Assembly (NCBI GenBank): GCA_049299915.1
Contig: JBAQYG010000019.1
Coordinates: 1 to 15,418 of the forward strand
DNA from: JAVHQB01 sp049299915
GTDB taxonomy: Bacteria > Patescibacteriota > Minisyncoccia > UBA6257 > JAVHQB01
Direction: 5' to 3'
DNA: 15,418 nucleotides
Part shown: piece after piece, positions 6,530-13,081 of the stretch
Layout: each line of letters begins with the position of its first letter
Position numbering within the stretch: the stretch's first letter is position 1
The notes under the pieces: generated by a model
What the model was told of the DNA's origin: nothing
Database searches by the model: none
What the model saw: the letters and a program-made list of their open reading frames with translations, nothing else
Program-made: the position numbers and the translations under genes

Positions 6530-7208
6530 ACGTAAAATGCTCGACTAGTTTTTCTTTTAAAAGAAGCAATTCCTCTGCTGTTAAAGAGCGGCCGAAATAA
6601 CGAACATCTTTTAAGCATTTACCGTTGTCATGAAACACTTGTAGGTAATAATTATCTGCCCCTTTTATTAAGGGAACTATATCTAAAATATCTTGGGCTG
6701 TTAATCCAGGAGCAATTGTAGTTCTAAATTCATATTCTAAACCGCTTTGTCTAACCAATTTTATTGATTCTTGGATATAGTTTAAATCTATCTCTACCCC
6801 AGCTACCATGGCATATTTAGCCAAAGGAGCCTTTATATCCATAGCAATATAATCCAATAATTTATTTTCTAAAAGCTTTTTTAATACTTCTGGGTTAGAA
6901 CCATTGGTATCTAATTTAACTAAAAAATTTAAAGCTTTTACTTGTTTTATAAAATCCAGTAAACCATTGTCTAAAGTTGGTTCTCCTCCAGTGATACAAA
7001 GGCCTTGAAGTAACCCTTGACGTTCTTTTAAAAAATTTAAAACCTCCTCTTCGGAAAGAGTTTTTGTATTTTTTATCTTCTCTGGTAGAACTAATTCTGG
7101 GTTATGGCAATAATAACATCTAAAATTACAACCAATCGTAAAAACAGTGGCAGCAATCTTACCAGGATAGTCAATCAAAGTTAACTCTTGTAAACCACCA
7201 AAAATCAT
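6510..7208 (-). CDS. nrdG: Anaerobic ribonucleoside-triphosphate reductase activating protein
   Basis: A 232-residue radical SAM activase that generates the glycyl radical on NrdD. Cys27, Cys31 and Cys34 (CNFRCYYC) bind the 4Fe-4S cluster, and TGGEPTLD (73-80) is the SAM-binding stretch. FGGLQELTLIDYPGKIAATVFT (3-24, in part) is the N-terminal pattern of archaeal/CPR/Thermotoga-type NrdG. It starts 3 bp after the small glycyl-radical-tail gene and follows nrdD in the same operon, which fixes its partner against pyruvate formate-lyase activases; no pflB is present. If the small protein is a glycyl radical cofactor, NrdG would be its activase too. Confidence 0.92.
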   Translation of the reverse strand: MIFGGLQELTLIDYPGKIAATVFTIGCNFRCYYCHNPELVLPEKIKNTKTLSEEEVLNFLKERQGLLQGLCITGGEPTLDNGLLDFIKQVKALNFLVKLDTNGSNPEVLKKLLENKLLDYIAMDIKAPLAKYAMVAGVEIDLNYIQESIKLVRQSGLEYEFRTTIAPGLTAQDILDIVPLIKGADNYYLQVFHDNGKCLKDVRYFGRSLTAEELLLLKEKLVEHFTYVAVRE

Positions 7209-7211
7209 ATG

Positions 7212-7469
7212 TTAATTGGAAGAATCCTCGAAAGTAACCCTCTCCTTGAATTCTTCTTGTTTCCCTTCATTCCATTGGCTAACGGGTCTCAGGTAACCAA
7301 CAATCCTGGAATAGACTTCACACTTTTGTACGTTACGTAAAACCGCGTCCTTGTCATAACACTTTAAACATTTGTAATATTTTTTACCATTGAACTCGTA
7401 ACCAGCTACCTCATCTTTCTCCCCAACTTCCTTACCGCAATCATGACAAAAACATTTATCTTCTTCCAT
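7212..7469 (-). CDS. Small zinc-ribbon protein with NrdD glycyl-radical tail (putative autonomous glycyl radical cofactor)
   Basis: An 85-residue protein beginning MEEDKCFCHDCGK. The ATG at 7469 was chosen because it is the first after the nrdD stop (7496); the frame stays open further upstream but only inside nrdD. Residues 1-47 are a zinc-ribbon-like head with Cys6, Cys8-x2-Cys11 and Cys34-x2-Cys37, unlike NrdD in sequence. Residues 48-81 are identical to 34 residues near the NrdD C terminus and include RIVGYL (55-60), the glycyl-radical motif, with Gly58 equal to NrdD Gly681. The last four residues, DSSN, replace KKIEE. It sits between nrdD (26 bp) and nrdG (3 bp). YfiD/GrcA replaces the oxygen-cleaved radical domain of pyruvate formate-lyase; by analogy I infer the same role for NrdD. 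Alternatives are a regulatory decoy for NrdG or a duplication remnant. Coding status is well supported; function is inferred. Confidence 0.75.
   Translation of the reverse strand: MEEDKCFCHDCGKEVGEKDEVAGYEFNGKKYYKCLKCYDKDAVLRNVQKCEVYSRIVGYLRPVSQWNEGKQEEFKERVTFEDSSN
7228..7329 (-). repeat. 102-bp direct repeat, copy in the small glycyl-radical gene
   Basis: Matches 7515-7616 at an offset of 287 bp with 97 of 102 identical bases. It encodes 34 residues (QKCEVYSRIVGYL...VTFE). The five differences (7233, 7263, 7266, 7269, 7305) are all silent. Sequence on either side of the repeat is unrelated. Confidence 0.95.
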
Positions 7470-7495
7470 GGTAAATATATTAAATATTTTAATGC

Positions 7496-9625
7496 TTATT
7501 CCTCTATTTTCTTTTCGAAGGTAACCCTCTCCTTGAATTCTTCTTGTTTGCCCTCGTTCCATTGGCTAACGGGTCTCAGGTAACCAACAATTCTGGAATA
7601 GACTTCACACTTTTGTTCGACCACACACTTGGGACAATATTCGTGATTACCGCTTAAATAGCCATGGGTAGGACAAATACTAAAGGTAGGGGTTAGGGTG
7701 ATGTAAGGTATATGGTAATTATTCACCACTGTTTTAATAAGATTTTTGACTGATTCATAATTAGAAATGGCTTCTCCGAGAAACATGTGGAAAACGGTTC
7801 CTCCAGTATATTTAGTTTGTAAATCATCTTGCAACTTAAGGGCTTTGAACACATCTGTGGTAAAACCAACTGGTAATTGAGTGGAATTGGTGTAATAAGG
7901 ATTGGCAGTACCGGCGGTTATGATATCTGGATATTTTGCTTTATCTGCTTTGGCTAAACGATAAGAAGTGGCTTCGGCTGGAGTAGCTTCTAAATTATAC
8001 ATATTGCCAGTCTCTTCTTGATATTTAGCAATTCTTTCTCTCATATGCTCCAAAATCTCGATAGCAAATTTTTGCCCTTCTTTAGTGGTTATATCTTCAC
8101 CTAAAAAATTAAGGAGAGTCTCATTCATTCCGATTAAACCAATAGTAGCGAAGTGGTTCCCCCAGTAAGAACCCCTGATTTGATAAACTCCTTCTAAATA
8201 ATACTTAGAATAAGGATAAAGATTCTTGTCGGTCCACGATTCTAAAACTTTTCTTTTAATTTCCAAACTATTCTTTGCTAAATCCATTAAATTATCTAAT
8301 TTCTCAAAGAATTCTTTGCGACTCTTTGAAAGATAACCGATTCTCGGTAAATTTAAAGTGACTACTCCAATTGAACCCGTTAATGGATTAGCTCCAAAAA
8401 GACCTCCTCCCCTTTTATATAATTCCCTATTATCTAAGCGTAACCGGCAACACATAGAACGGGCATCATCGGGAGACATATCCGAATTAACGAAATTAGA
8501 AAAATAAGGAATACCGTATTTACCCGTCATCTCCCATAAACCATTATGGCTAGAATTATCCCAATCGAAATCTTTCGTAATGTTATAGGTAGGAATTGGA
8601 AAACTAAATACTCGACCATTAGCATCACCTGCAGAATAGATTTCAAAGAGTACCTTATTGAGTAAATCCATTTCTTTCTGAAATTCTCCGTAAGTTTCTT
8701 TTTGATTTTGACCTCCTAAAATTACGGGCAAATCTTTGTAATGCTTAGGAACTTTTAGATCAAGTGTGATATTGGTAAAGGGCGTTTGAAAACCAACCCT
8801 AGTAGGAACATTACAATTATACATAAACTCTTGTAGGGCTTGCTTAACCTCCCTTTCATTTAAACCATCATATTTAATATAGGGAGCCAACAGAGTGTCA
8901 AAGTTTGAGAGGGCTTGGGCACCAGCTGATTCACCCTGTAGGGTATAGAAAAAATTAACGACTTGACCTAGGGCAGAACGGAAATGTTTGGCTGGTTTAG
9001 ATTGAATTTTACCGCTTACCCCGCCAAAGCCTCTTAGTAATAAATCATATAAATCCCAACCACAGCAATAAGCCCCTAAAATATCTAAATTATGAATATG
9101 AAAATCACCCCCACGAGCTGCTTGGCGGATTTCTATTGGATAAATTTTATTGAGCCAGTATTTTTTACTGATATCGGAGGCTACGTAATGGTTCAATCCC
9201 TGTAGAGAATAGGTCATATTACTATTCTCTTTGACTTGCCAGTCTAAATTATTTAAATATTGATCAACCAAATCTACTGAATCGCTTTGGGCAGCTTTTA
9301 ATTCTCTGATCTGGCGATGTTGCTCTCTGTAGAGAATATAAGCCTTGGCAGTCTCAATATAATTCTCTAAAATAAGCACCTCTTCTATGATATCTTGGAT
9401 ATCTTCTACATTGACAAGGGCGGCTTTCTTAAACCGTTTGTTCAGAAGAACGACTACTCGTCTGTAAACCTCTTTAGCCTCCTTCATGTCACCATTTCCC
9501 GTAGCTGTTAGAGCCTTGTAGATAGCATTTTGAATCTTTTCACTATCAAATTTTTGAATGTCGCCGCTTCTTTTGCGTACTTCTTTGATTTTATTAACGA
9601 ATTTTGTGGAGGCGGCAGCAATCAT
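7496..9625 (-). CDS. nrdD: Anaerobic (class III) ribonucleoside-triphosphate reductase
   Basis: A 709-residue glycyl radical enzyme reducing NTPs to dNTPs without oxygen. An ATP-cone (about 16-106, RKRSGDIQKFDSEKIQNAI) gives allosteric control. The catalytic barrel contains HIHNL (176-180), Cys187/Cys188 (AYCCGWD), NVPTR (272-276) and Cys392/Cys393 (MCCRLRLD); one cysteine of each pair should match the catalytic and thiyl-radical cysteines. The C-terminal zinc site uses Cys651 (ICPTHGYL), Cys664 and Cys667 (CPKC), probably with His654 or Cys673, and RIVGYL holds radical Gly681. The ATG at 9625 has no Shine-Dalgarno. First gene of nrdD-small protein-nrdG-comEC-MBL. No class I or II reductase is in the window, so its owner probably lives at least partly without oxygen. 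Confidence 0.96.
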   Translation of the reverse strand: MIAAASTKFVNKIKEVRKRSGDIQKFDSEKIQNAIYKALTATGNGDMKEAKEVYRRVVVLLNKRFKKAALVNVEDIQDIIEEVLILENYIETAKAYILYREQHRQIRELKAAQSDSVDLVDQYLNNLDWQVKENSNMTYSLQGLNHYVASDISKKYWLNKIYPIEIRQAARGGDFHIHNLDILGAYCCGWDLYDLLLRGFGGVSGKIQSKPAKHFRSALGQVVNFFYTLQGESAGAQALSNFDTLLAPYIKYDGLNEREVKQALQEFMYNCNVPTRVGFQTPFTNITLDLKVPKHYKDLPVILGGQNQKETYGEFQKEMDLLNKVLFEIYSAGDANGRVFSFPIPTYNITKDFDWDNSSHNGLWEMTGKYGIPYFSNFVNSDMSPDDARSMCCRLRLDNRELYKRGGGLFGANPLTGSIGVVTLNLPRIGYLSKSRKEFFEKLDNLMDLAKNSLEIKRKVLESWTDKNLYPYSKYYLEGVYQIRGSYWGNHFATIGLIGMNETLLNFLGEDITTKEGQKFAIEILEHMRERIAKYQEETGNMYNLEATPAEATSYRLAKADKAKYPDIITAGTANPYYTNSTQLPVGFTTDVFKALKLQDDLQTKYTGGTVFHMFLGEAISNYESVKNLIKTVVNNYHIPYITLTPTFSICPTHGYLSGNHEYCPKCVVEQKCEVYSRIVGYLRPVSQWNEGKQEEFKERVTFEKKIEE
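7515..7616 (-). repeat. 102-bp direct repeat, copy in the nrdD 3' end
   Basis: The partner of 7228-7329, here coding for the glycyl-radical tail of NrdD. Recombination between the copies would remove 287 bp and the small gene while leaving a full-length NrdD that ends in DSSN in place of KKIEE. Confidence 0.95.
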
Positions 9626-9634
9626 ATTTGGAGA

Positions 9635-9654
9635 TATTTATTTTTTAATAAATA
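9635..9654 (-). promoter_or_regulatory. AT-only palindrome just upstream of nrdD
   Basis: TATTTATT and AATAAATA form a perfect 8-bp inverted repeat with a 4-nt spacer, ending 10 bp before the nrdD ATG. It could be an operator or a weak leader hairpin. It does not match the NrdR box (acaCwAtATaTwGtgt). Palindromes of only A and T arise easily by chance in this composition. I found no convincing nrdD promoter hexamers in 9626-9660. Confidence 0.3.
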
Positions 9655-9660
9655 AGTAAT

Positions 9661-9700
9661 AAAAACAAAAACAAAGACCCCTTACCCCATTTTGGGGTAA
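9661..9700 (-). terminator. Intrinsic terminator after ftsZ
   Basis: Minus strand TTACCCCA (9700-9693) pairs with TGGGGTAA (9689-9682), loop of 3. A second GGGGT (9681-9677) follows and then TTTGTTTTTGTTTTT. ACCCC can pair with either GGGGT; the second choice puts the stem directly against the T-tract. This separates the division operon from nrdD. Confidence 0.75.
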
Positions 9701-9705
9701 ACATA

Positions 9706-10923
9706 TTAGAATCGTTTCTTTTTTCTCAGAAAAGCTGGAATTTCTATTTCTTCCAGTTTTGTATTGGAATTTTTATTAGTTTTTCCAGGACCATCGGCAT
9801 TAATTTCTATCTTAATAGGAGTCTGCTCTAAAGATTCTTTTTTAGATGTTGGTTCTGGAAAAGAAAAGTCTGTTTTACTGTCAAAGGGATTCTGAACTTC
9901 AACTTTTTTAGGTGGAGCTACTACTGTTCGAGTAAAGGGTAAGACTAAATTCTTCTCGTCAAAAGTGTTTTCATTAAATCCACCAGCTATAACTGTAATT
10001 TTAATTTCACCCTTTTTAAGTCCTTCATCATAAATGGCTCCAAAAATAACTTTGGCATTTGGATCTATATTTTCTGTAATTACTTTAGCTGCTTCATTGA
10101 TTTCAGCTAAAGAGAGATCGGGGCCACCACTAACATTAAATAAAACCCTAGTAGCTCCATTAATTTGGGTTTCCAAAAGGGGTGAATGAACTGCAGCTTG
10201 AGCCGCTTTCTGAGCCCTCCCTTCTCCACTGGCCCTGCCGGTGCCCATAAGAGCCTCTCCAGCATTAGTCATTATGGTACGAATATTGGCAAAATCTAGA
10301 TTAATTATACCTGGATAAGTAATTAGATCTGAAATGCCTTTAACACCTTGGTAAAGAATCTCGTCTATTAAAGAAAAGGCTGTTAAAATAGGGGTACTAC
10401 TATCTATCAGATTAAAAACTTTATCATTAGGAACAGTAATAATAGCGTCTGATTGTTCTTGTAATTTTTGCCAAGCCTCCTCCGCTATTTCCTGTCTTTT
10501 ACCACCTTCAAAACCAAAAGGTTTGGTCACTACTGAAATAACGAGAGCTCCATTTTTACGGGCTAATTCGGCTACTACGGGGCTAGCTCCTGAGCCAGTG
10601 CCTCCACCTAAGCCTGCTGTCACAAAAACTAAATCAGAACTTTTGACAGCATTCTCTATCTGTTCCAGATTTTCTTTAGCCGATTCATAGCCTATTTCAG
10701 GATTCATACCGGCTCCTAATCCTCTAGTAAGGATTTTACCAATAGCAATCTTTTCATCCGCCTTACTATGATGAAGGGCTTGATCATCGGTGTTAACAGC
10801 GATAAAAGAAATTCCTTTTATCTTGCGATCAGCCATTCGAGTAATAGCATTACCGCCTGCGCCACCGACGCCAACGACTTTCATGCGAATATTAGTTTCA
10901 AATTCTGGTTTTATTTTGGCCAC
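9706..10923 (-). CDS. ftsZ: Cell division GTPase FtsZ
   Basis: The tubulin homologue that forms the division ring, 405 residues. VVGVGGAGGNA (16-26) and GLGGGTGSGASP (104-115, tubulin signature) bind GTP, and NTDDQAL (44-50) and PNDKVF (165-170) are conserved. A variable linker (about 330-385) leads to EIEIPAFLRKKKRF, the C-terminal peptide that binds FtsA. The start is GTG (10921-10923); the next Met, at residue 14, would cut the conserved first strand. In the T7 loop (NLDFANIRTIM, 208-218) Asp210 is kept, but the position of the second catalytic Asp (E. coli Asp212) is Asn213. It follows ftsA by 81 bp with its own candidate promoter and is ended by a terminator. Confidence 0.96.
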   Translation of the reverse strand: MAKIKPEFETNIRMKVVGVGGAGGNAITRMADRKIKGISFIAVNTDDQALHHSKADEKIAIGKILTRGLGAGMNPEIGYESAKENLEQIENAVKSSDLVFVTAGLGGGTGSGASPVVAELARKNGALVISVVTKPFGFEGGKRQEIAEEAWQKLQEQSDAIITVPNDKVFNLIDSSTPILTAFSLIDEILYQGVKGISDLITYPGIINLDFANIRTIMTNAGEALMGTGRASGEGRAQKAAQAAVHSPLLETQINGATRVLFNVSGGPDLSLAEINEAAKVITENIDPNAKVIFGAIYDEGLKKGEIKITVIAGGFNENTFDEKNLVLPFTRTVVAPPKKVEVQNPFDSKTDFSFPEPTSKKESLEQTPIKIEINADGPGKTNKNSNTKLEEIEIPAFLRKKKRF

Positions 10924-10979
10924 GTTGTTAGAAAAATATTTAAAAATTAGTGTCTTATTTTGATATGAGGAGAATTCTT

Positions 10980-11008
10980 ATTATATACTATCTTGGGAAA
11001 TTATTTAA
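10980..11008 (-). promoter_or_regulatory. Candidate internal promoter for ftsZ
   Basis: Minus strand TTAAAT (11008-11003), 17 bp, then a perfect TATAAT (10985-10980). The -35 overlaps the ftsA stop codon. The start would be near 10973, giving a leader of about 50 nt. It would let FtsZ be made in excess over FtsA. The -35 is weak (3 of 6). Confidence 0.5.
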
Positions 11009-12252
11009 GGCAAGAGGGATTTAAGCCAAGATTTTGACTTATCAATCAGGGCAGTGGGATTAGAATGTTCTGAAGAATTATCTACCTTCGCTAAAAAATG
11101 TAGTAAGGATAAAGCGTTTGTATCGCCGAGAGTCATACCTAGACGGCTATAAGCAGTTGGCAAGACAGCTATTTTGCAAGGAAGTCCGAGTTTAGTCCTG
11201 GCATATTCTGTAAGATTTATTAAATTGCTGCCACCACCGTAAAAAGTAATTCCTCCAGGCCAATGACGACTAGGGTTAATTGATATAAGGGCTTGATTAA
11301 TGGCATCAAATATTTCGTCTAAACGAGCAACCATAACGGCTGCTATTTTCTTACGAGAAATCTCTATATCCCCCGAATAATCTTCATTGGTAAGTCCAGA
11401 ATTGACCAAATTCAACATATCAGTACGACTCAATTTACGGGGATCAATATAACCTTCTAATTTTTTTACTTTTTCAGCCAAAATAGGATCTAGTTGTAAA
11501 CAAATCCCTATATCATCCGTCAAATAACCGCTACCATAGGGGAGGCTTTTAATATCTACTAAGTTATCTTCTTCGTAAACGGTAATAGAAGTAGTCCTAG
11601 CCCCAAAATCAATGGCTACTGATCCTAATTCTTTTTCCTGATCAGTTAAAATTAAATTGGTTGAGGGAAGAGAACTAACATCGTAAACATCTTCTTTGGA
11701 GAAATCCAAGTCTTCTACTATTTGTTTTAAATCATCTAGCTGTTGAGTCAATATACTAATAAGGAGTACATCTGTTTCTAGGCGCATGCCCTTTAGTCCC
11801 AAAGCAGAACGATATTCCCCTGCACCATCGACAGAATACTTCAAAGGGATTGGCCTCAAAAGACTGTAATTGTTTGGCAAAATAACAGATTGGGCTGAAT
11901 TAATCGCCCTATCTACAGTGTTTTGACTAATAATATTACCCTGCTCATTTGTAATGGCAGTACCTCTAGAAATGGTGGTTTTACAATTAATAGGATTAAC
12001 TCCTATTAAAAGTTTATCTATAGTTGTCCCTATTTTCTGTTCACTCTGACTAATTAAATTACCTAAAAGCTCTTCTAGATCAAGGAGACTCGAAATAGAA
12101 CCTCGACGAAGACCCACTGCAGGGACAGAAGTGTTAAAAAGTATTTGTAAAGGGTTGGCACTATCTTTAAGATCCACTCTGCCAACAATGGCTTTAATGG
12201 AGTCTGTTCCGAGATCCAAGCTCATGACAAATTTTTTGGAAGATCGAAACAT
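11005..12252 (-). CDS. ftsA: Cell division protein FtsA, actin-like membrane tether for FtsZ
   Basis: A 415-residue actin-fold ATPase. SLDLGTDSIKAIVG (11-24) is the phosphate-1 loop and AIDFGARTT (213-221) phosphate-2, with GGITFYGGGSNL (333-344) near the adenosine site. VGLRRGSISSLLDLEELL (46-63) belongs to the FtsA-specific 1C (SHS2) subdomain, which sets it apart from MreB and DnaK. The C-terminal DKSKSWLKSLLP (404-415) is a short amphipathic helix suited to membrane attachment. It lies 14 bp after ybeY and upstream of ftsZ. The mur/ftsQ genes that normally precede ftsA are absent; rpsU and ybeY stand there instead. Confidence 0.94.
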   Translation of the reverse strand: MFRSSKKFVMSLDLGTDSIKAIVGRVDLKDSANPLQILFNTSVPAVGLRRGSISSLLDLEELLGNLISQSEQKIGTTIDKLLIGVNPINCKTTISRGTAITNEQGNIISQNTVDRAINSAQSVILPNNYSLLRPIPLKYSVDGAGEYRSALGLKGMRLETDVLLISILTQQLDDLKQIVEDLDFSKEDVYDVSSLPSTNLILTDQEKELGSVAIDFGARTTSITVYEEDNLVDIKSLPYGSGYLTDDIGICLQLDPILAEKVKKLEGYIDPRKLSRTDMLNLVNSGLTNEDYSGDIEISRKKIAAVMVARLDEIFDAINQALISINPSRHWPGGITFYGGGSNLINLTEYARTKLGLPCKIAVLPTAYSRLGMTLGDTNALSLLHFLAKVDNSSEHSNPTALIDKSKSWLKSLLP

Positions 12253-12266
12253 AATATAAATGATTC

Positions 12267-12764
12267 TTAACTTCTAATTAACTTTTTAATAATGATCGTC
12301 CGCGCCCTTTTTTCTATTTTTTCCATTTCTACGGCTTTCCTTGAAGAATCGTGGGTGTAGCCATATAAATGGGCTAAACTGTGTATAAAAGAATAAATAA
12401 ATTGTAAACGAAAGCTTTCTAAATTACTGACTTTGAAATTTTCTTTTGCCTTAATTCGGATAGCTTCTGGAGAAATAATCAAATCCCCTAAATGAACTTC
12501 TTCCTGAACTGGTTCTTTTTTTTGTTTCAGATAATAATCAGGAAAGGCCAGAATAGCTGAGAGTTGTTTTTTCTTCCGCCATTTTTCGTTTAACTGAATA
12601 ATTTTTTCTTTACTAACTAGAACACAATTAATAGTTAAGGGTAGATCTAGATCAATCTTTTTATTAGTTATTGTATGAAAAGTGCTAACTAGGAGATTTA
12701 TGTTTTTTTTGGTAAGGGGAATCTTCTTTTTAAGACCCATCAGATTAATAATCACCATGGACAC
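12267..12764 (-). CDS. ybeY: Endoribonuclease YbeY, divergent
   Basis: Zinc-dependent endoribonuclease family involved in 16S rRNA 3'-end maturation and ribosome quality control. HSLAHLYGYTH (128-138) gives the three zinc ligands in HxxxHxxxxxH spacing (His128, His132, His138; family HGxLHLxGYDH), and LGDLIIS (92-98) matches the family LGDIxIS. The usual TDVLSFP is here SAILAFP (69-75). Length (165) is typical. The start is GTG at 12764 or the ATG at 12758; the first is 2 bp after the rpsU stop. Next to a small-subunit ribosomal protein gene, which suits its role. Confidence 0.87.
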   Translation of the reverse strand: MSMVIINLMGLKKKIPLTKKNINLLVSTFHTITNKKIDLDLPLTINCVLVSKEKIIQLNEKWRKKKQLSAILAFPDYYLKQKKEPVQEEVHLGDLIISPEAIRIKAKENFKVSNLESFRLQFIYSFIHSLAHLYGYTHDSSRKAVEMEKIEKRARTIIIKKLIRS

Positions 12765-12766
12765 AA

Positions 12767-13006
12767 TTATCTATGCTTTCTCTTTGTTTTAAAAGGAAGG
12801 CCTAATACTTTTTTACGATTAATTTGAGCAGTTTTCTTCTGTTTATAAATAGCCGAATTATGAGTAGAAAGAGCGCTCTCTTTGGATTTGTGATAACGGT
12901 TTTTCTTAACCTCTCGAACTAAATTACTCTTTTTAAGAGTTTGCATAGCTCGATAAACATAGGTAGAAAGAGGTTCATTGTTTTTTCTGTCAATGTTAAT
13001 TGCCAT
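12767..13006 (-). CDS. rpsU: Small ribosomal subunit protein bS21
   Basis: A 79-residue, strongly basic protein. YRAMQTLKKSNLVREVKKNRYH (18-39, in part) matches the bS21 pattern RAxxxxKKxxxxxExRxxxxY; the tail KKVLGLPFKTKRKHR is longer than in E. coli S21 (71 residues) and resembles Patescibacteria versions. bS21 binds the 30S platform near the anti-Shine-Dalgarno. That is of note because genes here show hardly any Shine-Dalgarno sequences. First gene of rpsU-ybeY-ftsA-ftsZ, behind a strong promoter. Confidence 0.8.
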   Translation of the reverse strand: MAINIDRKNNEPLSTYVYRAMQTLKKSNLVREVKKNRYHKSKESALSTHNSAIYKQKKTAQINRKKVLGLPFKTKRKHR

Positions 13007-13047
13007 AAGAATAGATGCTATTTTGAAAATTAAATTTATTAAAGTTT

Positions 13048-13076
13048 AGTATACTAGACTAGAGGATTTTTGGCAA
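13048..13076 (-). promoter_or_regulatory. Strong promoter of the rpsU-ybeY-ftsA-ftsZ operon
   Basis: Minus strand TTGCCA (13076-13071; 5 of 6), 17 bp, TATACT (13053-13048; 5 of 6). The start would be near 13041, a leader of about 35 nt without Shine-Dalgarno. The -10 lies in a perfect palindrome, TAGTATACTA (13047-13056), and CTAGTCTAG sits beside it in the spacer; a dimeric regulator could bind here. The -35 is only 5 bp from the hisS stop. Confidence 0.7.
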
Positions 13077-13081
13077 TAATC

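Noticed and set aside
7212..7469. Reading the small gene as a decayed nrdD fragment (pseudogene)
   Set aside because: The copied part has only silent changes, the frame is open from a start to its own stop, and the head is not derived from the adjacent NrdD sequence.
7470..7562. N-terminal extension of the small glycyl-radical gene to a 116-residue form
   Set aside because: The extra 31 residues are an out-of-frame reading of the nrdD 3' end (MERGQTRRIQGEG...). The ATG at 7469, after the nrdD stop, gives a compact zinc-ribbon protein.
10768..10950. 60-codon plus-strand frame opposite the ftsZ 5' end
   Set aside because: Antisense shadow of the conserved FtsZ N terminus.
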